From: Erwinia psidii
GTDB taxonomy: Bacteria; Pseudomonadota; Gammaproteobacteria; Enterobacterales; Enterobacteriaceae
NCBI RefSeq assembly: GCF_003846135.1
Contig: NZ_RHHM01000011.1
Coordinates: 1 to 64,000 of the forward strand
Reading direction: 5' to 3'
Length of the DNA stretch: 64,000 bases
Every line of letters starts with the position of its first letter. Positions within the stretch are counted from its first letter, which is position 1. The notes below the pieces were generated by a model. The model did not search any database. It was not told where the DNA came from and saw nothing but the letters and a program-made list of their open reading frames with translations. This document shows, piece after piece, positions 59,493 through 64,000 of the stretch. The translations under genes were made by a program, and so were the position numbers.

Positions 59493-62147
59493 TCAGAGCA
59501 TCTCAGCCCGGCTAACGCGTTTTCCATCCGGGCTGACCGAGCGAACCATCACCTCCCCTGTTACCGCTGGCTGCGTGCTGGCATCATATTGCTGCCAGCT
59601 TTTGCCCATATCCACACTGTACTCAATAGCCAAACCCGGTAGCGCAATATTGGCTTCAAGTTTGCCATCAACCACCCTTGCACCAGGCACTGGCAGGCGG
59701 TATTGAATACCGGTTTTATCAAGTTTAGACAGCTCACGCTGACCCAGCAGGTTGGCAAAACGCTGCCAGTCTTTCAGCAATGCCTGCTGGTCAACATGGT
59801 GGGTTTCCCCTCCGATATATTCTTTACCCGCCTGATAATCCTGCTCCCAGGCTGCACGGTGCCATGCACGTTCAGCCACTGACAACATGCGTGGGAAAAT
59901 CATATATTCCATCTGCTGGTCGGTGCGTACGGTTTCACTCCAGAGCTGGGCAGACAGGCCGTAAGCGCCTGGCCAGGCCTTATCTGATTTGGCGGTGAAG
60001 GTTTTACCATCGCGATCTACCGAAGTTTCAGCATTCTGCGGCAAATTATCGGGCGCGAAGCCAAACATCTTGCGCTCATCGCTGAAGCGTGTACCCCAGT
60101 AGTAGCCGCGCTCAAGTGTATTTACCTCATAGGGGAAATCCATGTAGACGTAATCCGGGCTGGAAACCACCACTTCGTAGCCTTTATTGGCCCAGTCATT
60201 GGCAGAATCAAAACCACCCCAGAACAGCGTATCCCAGAAGTTGACTCCCATCCGTTCAGTGGCAAATACTTTTGCATTCTCAGCGTCTTTCAGGCCATCC
60301 TGCCAGGCCTGCATTCTGCCGATGCCATGATCTTTTACCTGTTGGCTGACCTGTTGCGCAAAGTAGCTGGGCAGATGCTCAAGGTCTTCCACTTTTCCCT
60401 CTTTGACCATTTTCTGGCACACCTGAGATTTTGCCCAGGGCTTATCCTGCTTACTCATATCAAGCAGGCCGGTTCCGGCAACAGGGTTATTCTTATCGGA
60501 ATACCCTGTACCTAAACGAATATTTTTGGCCTCATCACCACCAAAATGCCATGTTTTAATCGGCTGCCCGGCTTCACGATGCATGGACTGAATTTCACTC
60601 ATCACCTTATCGGTAAAACGCAGGGAAGACGCCAGGCATGGGTTGAGATAGCTGGTGCGATCGTATAGCTGTACTGAGGTCGTATTGGAATCATCGGTAG
60701 GGTCGACAAGTCGGTATTCCGAGGCTTCAGCCGTTTTGCCCTCTTTCATCAGCCGATGATAACGCGCCTCCATTGAGATAACGGCAGCACGGGCATGAGC
60801 GGGCATATCGATCTCCGGTATCACGTCAATACCGCGTGCCGCTGCATATTTGACAATATCAATATAGTCGTGACGACTGAAATAGCCGGAACCCGTATTG
60901 TCACTTTCCGGCCCGGAGCCAAGTTGTGGCAACAAACAACGCTGTTCACTTAGATCGTGGCAACGTTTCCCCCCCACGTCGGTTAATTCCGGCAGGCCCG
61001 GGATCTCTATTCGCCAGCCTTCATCGTCGCTGAGATGGAAGTGGAAAACGTTAATTTTCCATGAGGCCAGCTGATCCAGCATACGCATTACCGCTGCCTT
61101 GCTGTGGAAATTGCGGGCCACATCAAGGAAGACACCACGGTAGGCAAAACGTGGAGCATCACTGGCATTAAGCGTGGCAATTTTGGCACTGCCATCGGCA
61201 GGAATCAGGGAAATAATCGATTGCAGGCCGTAAAAAACCCCCTGCTGATCGTATCCAACCACTTCAGCACGGTCTTTGTCGATCACCAGATGATAAGCAC
61301 CCGAAATTACCTGTTCATCTTTAAACGCTTCAGCGTCAATACGAGTAGCAATGCCATAGCCTTTGGTTTTTTCCTGCACGCCTAACAGCTGAAAACGCTG
61401 TCTTACCGCTTCTGCTTTTTCCGCGGGCAGGCTGGCAAGATCCAGCGTCACGCCTTGCGACAGATCGGCATCCTCTGCCAGCACCTCTACCTGCATCGGC
61501 GTGGGAACAATCTGACCACGCAGGGCAGATGCAGGTAACTGTTGCACATCGCTGTTCTTATCGAAACGGCTGGCAGGCACCATTAACACATTTTGATCGT
61601 CAGGAGTTCGTTTCCATTGTTCACCAAAAGGCGCCACAAAACTCGTGAGATCTTCAGTATCCGTACTTTTGATAATTTTGGGCGTCGAGTCGCCCGACGT
61701 CACATACCAGCGCGGCATAACATCCGTGATAAATAGCTGCCAGTATTCAAGAATTATCGGGATTTCCACCGACTCACCGGCTGCGAAACCGGTAAACTTC
61801 TCTGTTGGCTCAAGCCGGGCCAAATCCCCCACCACAGACACCAGGCGGAATTGATCGCTTTCAACCTTCAGAGCTTCATGGACGTTAGACATATAAATCG
61901 CCCAGTCCTTGCTGGTGATGGCTGGTCCAGGGTTGGTGAGGGTTATGGTTGCCCGGTTGCAGGATGCCCAGTCTGCCCCCAATGCCGCACAGTCAACACC
62001 ATTGTGAGCGGCATGGTTATCCGTCACTTTATACTTCACGCCAAACTGACTCATTTGGTCAACAATCTGCTGATTAGCCATCGCGTTACTGCCAGCCAGC
62101 ACGGAGAGTAATGCAGCAGCCAGAAGACGTGCTTTACATTTTTTCAT
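59493..62147 (-). CDS. chb: Chitobiase (GH20 beta-N-acetylhexosaminidase)
   Basis: 884-aa exported enzyme (Serratia chitobiase is 885 aa) splitting chitobiose to GlcNAc. Signal peptide ends SNAMA; an N-terminal carbohydrate-binding-like domain, a GH20b domain, a TIM-barrel with the catalytic Asp-Glu pair in [10 protein letters not shown] and substrate residues in [18 protein letters not shown], and a C-terminal Ig-like domain are visible. It lies 238 bases downstream of chitoporin chiP in the same orientation, forming a chitin-oligosaccharide uptake and degradation unit. Confidence 0.93.
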   Translation of the reverse strand: MKKCKARLLAAALLSVLAGSNAMANQQIVDQMSQFGVKYKVTDNHAAHNGVDCAALGADWASCNRATITLTNPGPAITSKDWAIYMSNVHEALKVESDQFRLVSVVGDLARLEPTEKFTGFAAGESVEIPIILEYWQLFITDVMPRWYVTSGDSTPKIIKSTDTEDLTSFVAPFGEQWKRTPDDQNVLMVPASRFDKNSDVQQLPASALRGQIVPTPMQVEVLAEDADLSQGVTLDLASLPAEKAEAVRQRFQLLGVQEKTKGYGIATRIDAEAFKDEQVISGAYHLVIDKDRAEVVGYDQQGVFYGLQSIISLIPADGSAKIATLNASDAPRFAYRGVFLDVARNFHSKAAVMRMLDQLASWKINVFHFHLSDDEGWRIEIPGLPELTDVGGKRCHDLSEQRCLLPQLGSGPESDNTGSGYFSRHDYIDIVKYAAARGIDVIPEIDMPAHARAAVISMEARYHRLMKEGKTAEASEYRLVDPTDDSNTTSVQLYDRTSYLNPCLASSLRFTDKVMSEIQSMHREAGQPIKTWHFGGDEAKNIRLGTGYSDKNNPVAGTGLLDMSKQDKPWAKSQVCQKMVKEGKVEDLEHLPSYFAQQVSQQVKDHGIGRMQAWQDGLKDAENAKVFATERMGVNFWDTLFWGGFDSANDWANKGYEVVVSSPDYVYMDFPYEVNTLERGYYWGTRFSDERKMFGFAPDNLPQNAETSVDRDGKTFTAKSDKAWPGAYGLSAQLWSETVRTDQQMEYMIFPRMLSVAERAWHRAAWEQDYQAGKEYIGGETHHVDQQALLKDWQRFANLLGQRELSKLDKTGIQYRLPVPGARVVDGKLEANIALPGLAIEYSVDMGKSWQQYDASTQPAVTGEVMVRSVSPDGKRVSRAEML

Positions 62148-62385
62148 TCTCTTATCCTTATCTGTTTGTTGTCATTTTGCTCGGTGGGGGGCTGCAACTT
62201 AGCGGATTCTGTTGCCATACCCTCACCACCGCCCTTATGTTCAGCAGCCACATAATGCTGGTCGTCCTCAGCGAAATTGACTCTCGCGACTGAACGACAT
62301 TTTTTGTGCACATACGCCAGGCAGTCATATGGCGATAGCGGGAAACAGAAATTTCTTTCGGGTTATCCCCCCTCAGCACTTGCGT
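62148..62385. other. chb-chiP gap; no chiQ
   Basis: 238 bases without a gene; the lipoprotein gene chiQ (ybfN) that follows chiP in E. coli is absent. A short reverse frame (62158-62379) lacks similarity and a signal peptide. Confidence 0.5.
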
Positions 62386-63801
62386 TTATTTCGCGTGCTC
62401 AAAAACGGTAAATGGTGCGATCACCATAAACTTCACGTCCTTTTCATCCTGGAATACGTTGTGATAACCACCACTCCAGCTTGGGAGATCGGAGTGGTTG
62501 TGATAACGGGTATAGTGCAGTTTAAATAAGGTGCCTTTGGCCACGCCTTCCTGAATGGTATAGAGCAAATCAACATTCCACGCTGACTCACGCAGGCGCT
62601 GATCCTGATCATATGTAGGGTTGGTGGAGGGCCTGGCGTCCCAGCCATATGCATAAGAGGTTCCGATCGTCCAGCCGGGAAGCTGCCAGTTTTTGAGGTC
62701 ATACATCACGCCAGCAAAAAGCGCTTTTTCACCGTTCGCGTTGAAGTCTGAACGGGAATCCCACCACACATCCAGCCGACCATTAGAGGTGGCATAACCC
62801 GGCGTCATACGTTGCAGGAAGAACCCCTGATTACCCTCGGCTTTAACCCAGGTGCCCTCCAGACGGAAGTCAAACGGGCCGGAACTGTAGCCAAATGTCA
62901 GAGCCTGTAGCCAGGCGAGACCGTCGTAAACATCATTAACATTAGAGGCCCCCCCGCTTTCTTTATCCTTCGCACCGTAAAACTGCCAGCTGGTTTTCAG
63001 GTTATTTCCGGCAACCGGGAAAGCATAAGAAACTTTTGTGAAGTACTGATCCATATAATCAGCAGCCTGACCAAATGCACCTTCCAGGACCAGATTATTT
63101 TTAAAGTCGTATTTCGCTCCGATGGAATGAAGATAGTTGATGCCGGTTACACCATCAGCTTTACGAAAGTTGTACATGTTGCGATACCAGGGTGATTTAT
63201 ATTCGTCCGTCCACATATAAGAAAGCGACAGTTCACCGGCATCATAAAAATCATAAACGGCACCAACTTCAACACCGCGGTACGTTCCGGGCAGAAAACT
63301 CCATTGTGGGGCCAATAAACTTTGTCCGGTTGGTTGTAAATAGCCACCGCGTAACCAATAATTATCATACTTAAATTTTACAGCTGCCTTATACAGACTT
63401 ACACCACTGGTATCGCCATCCCACTTTTCTCCCCAGCGCCCTTTTGCATTACTGAAACCAATCTCATTGGGTGCCGCAGGCCCCGTACCGGATAATTCAA
63501 CGGCACTGAATGCCCCTAAATCCAGCCCGATAAAGTCAGCGATATAACCGGACGAAAAATCAAGATTAGCGTTAAGCGTTGCGTGATGTAAATTTTGCTC
63601 ATAGCGTCGGTATTGCTCGCTGTCTGTATCAAGATTCTTACGATCGCGATCGCGCTGCCAGTAATAGATCCCCCCCGTCAGGGATGAGTCGTCAATAAAA
63701 CCAGCGGCCGATGCTTGCGGAAAATAACCCCCCCCGCTAATGGCGGAAAGAATTGCAACAGTAAGCACTAAAGGTTTTTTTTCAGTAAAAATCCCTGACA
63801 T
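62386..63801 (-). CDS. chiP: Chitoporin ChiP (OprD-family outer-membrane porin)
   Basis: 471 aa (E. coli 468). Signal peptide, then an OprD-type barrel; conserved blocks include [49 protein letters not shown] and [21 protein letters not shown]. Imports chitosugars. In E. coli it is silenced by the ChiX small RNA and controlled by NagC; a NagC-like site lies about 100 bases upstream. Confidence 0.95.
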   Translation of the reverse strand: MSGIFTEKKPLVLTVAILSAISGGGYFPQASAAGFIDDSSLTGGIYYWQRDRDRKNLDTDSEQYRRYEQNLHHATLNANLDFSSGYIADFIGLDLGAFSAVELSGTGPAAPNEIGFSNAKGRWGEKWDGDTSGVSLYKAAVKFKYDNYWLRGGYLQPTGQSLLAPQWSFLPGTYRGVEVGAVYDFYDAGELSLSYMWTDEYKSPWYRNMYNFRKADGVTGINYLHSIGAKYDFKNNLVLEGAFGQAADYMDQYFTKVSYAFPVAGNNLKTSWQFYGAKDKESGGASNVNDVYDGLAWLQALTFGYSSGPFDFRLEGTWVKAEGNQGFFLQRMTPGYATSNGRLDVWWDSRSDFNANGEKALFAGVMYDLKNWQLPGWTIGTSYAYGWDARPSTNPTYDQDQRLRESAWNVDLLYTIQEGVAKGTLFKLHYTRYHNHSDLPSWSGGYHNVFQDEKDVKFMVIAPFTVFEHAK

Positions 63802-63900
63802 AAATCAGCCTCTCTTCCAAAAAGATATATTTCAGTTAATAGAATGTTGTTACCAATAAAAAATTAGTATTAATGACAGAATAAGCTCTGAATCAATGAT

Positions 63901-63921
63901 ATTTTTCGCGACGCGAATTAT
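63901..63921. promoter_or_regulatory. NagC-like operator upstream of chiP
   Basis: TTCGC-GAC-GCGAA core inside an AT-rich context, the kind of palindrome bound by the GlcNAc-responsive repressor NagC. It fits control of chitin-sugar genes. The rest of 63802-64000 holds the chiP promoter and no gene. Confidence 0.55.
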
Positions 63922-64000
63922 CAATTAATAGTGCATTTCATGCGATAAAATCATGACTCAGAACACATATCCATGCGGGATGTTATGCAGCCATTAACGT

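Overview
The window is a chromosomal segment of a gamma-proteobacterium of the Enterobacterales. Gene content and protein similarity point to the Erwiniaceae (Erwinia-like); the species cannot be fixed from sequence reading alone. The backbone follows the Escherichia coli galactose - sdh/suc - kdp - fur neighbourhood: modF, galTKM, gpmA, aroG, ybgS, zitB, pnuC-nadA, tRNA-Lys, cpoB-pal-tolBARQ-ybgC, ybgE-cydXBA, sucDCBA-sdhBADC, gltA, nei, pxpABC-ybgI, phr-ybgA, ybfA, kdpE, pgm, seqA, ybfF, ybfE, fldA, fur, then chb and chiP.

Layout. 1-1.7 kb holds the start of an IS110-family transposase and a decayed Tn3-family transposase where modE would be expected. 1.8-10.2 kb holds modF, the galTKM operon (no galE, but a GalR-type operator and extended -10 promoter), gpmA, aroG and ybgS. 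10.2-16.2 kb is an accessory island inserted between ybgS and zitB. It contains AT-rich gene remnants, a putative secreted clan-CD-type cysteine protease or toxin, a broken IS3-family element carrying a chimeric colicin/zitB fragment, and a compact colicin A-type pore-forming bacteriocin with its convergent immunity gene and a perfect LexA box. 16.2-22 kb holds zitB, nadA-pnuC with a NadR-type operator, a divergent ogt / Ada-AlkA fusion repair pair around a long inverted repeat, and three tRNA-Lys genes separated by repeated spacers. 22-43.3 kb holds the Tol-Pal operon, cytochrome bd oxidase, the succinyl-CoA / 2-oxoglutarate / succinate dehydrogenase operon and citrate synthase. 43.3-49.3 kb holds an oxoproline module (pxpABC, pcp) with two decayed permease genes. 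49.3-58.8 kb holds photolyase, ybgA, an orphan kdpE, pgm, seqA, ybfF, ybfE, fldA and fur. 58.8-64 kb holds a sugar-efflux pseudogene and a chitobiase / chitoporin pair with a NagC-like operator.

Themes. Central metabolism (galactose, TCA cycle, bd oxidase, NAD) is intact. Decay is concentrated in transport and mobile genes: DUF969, DUF979, a Set-type efflux pump, Tn3 and IS3 transposases, and possibly ybgE. Several expected partners are missing next to retained genes: modE, galE, kdpFABCD and chiQ. The most unusual parts are the ybgS-zitB island, with a LexA-controlled colicin A-type bacteriocin that carries a TonB-box-like N-terminus and no visible lysis gene, and an unassigned caspase-like protease or toxin.
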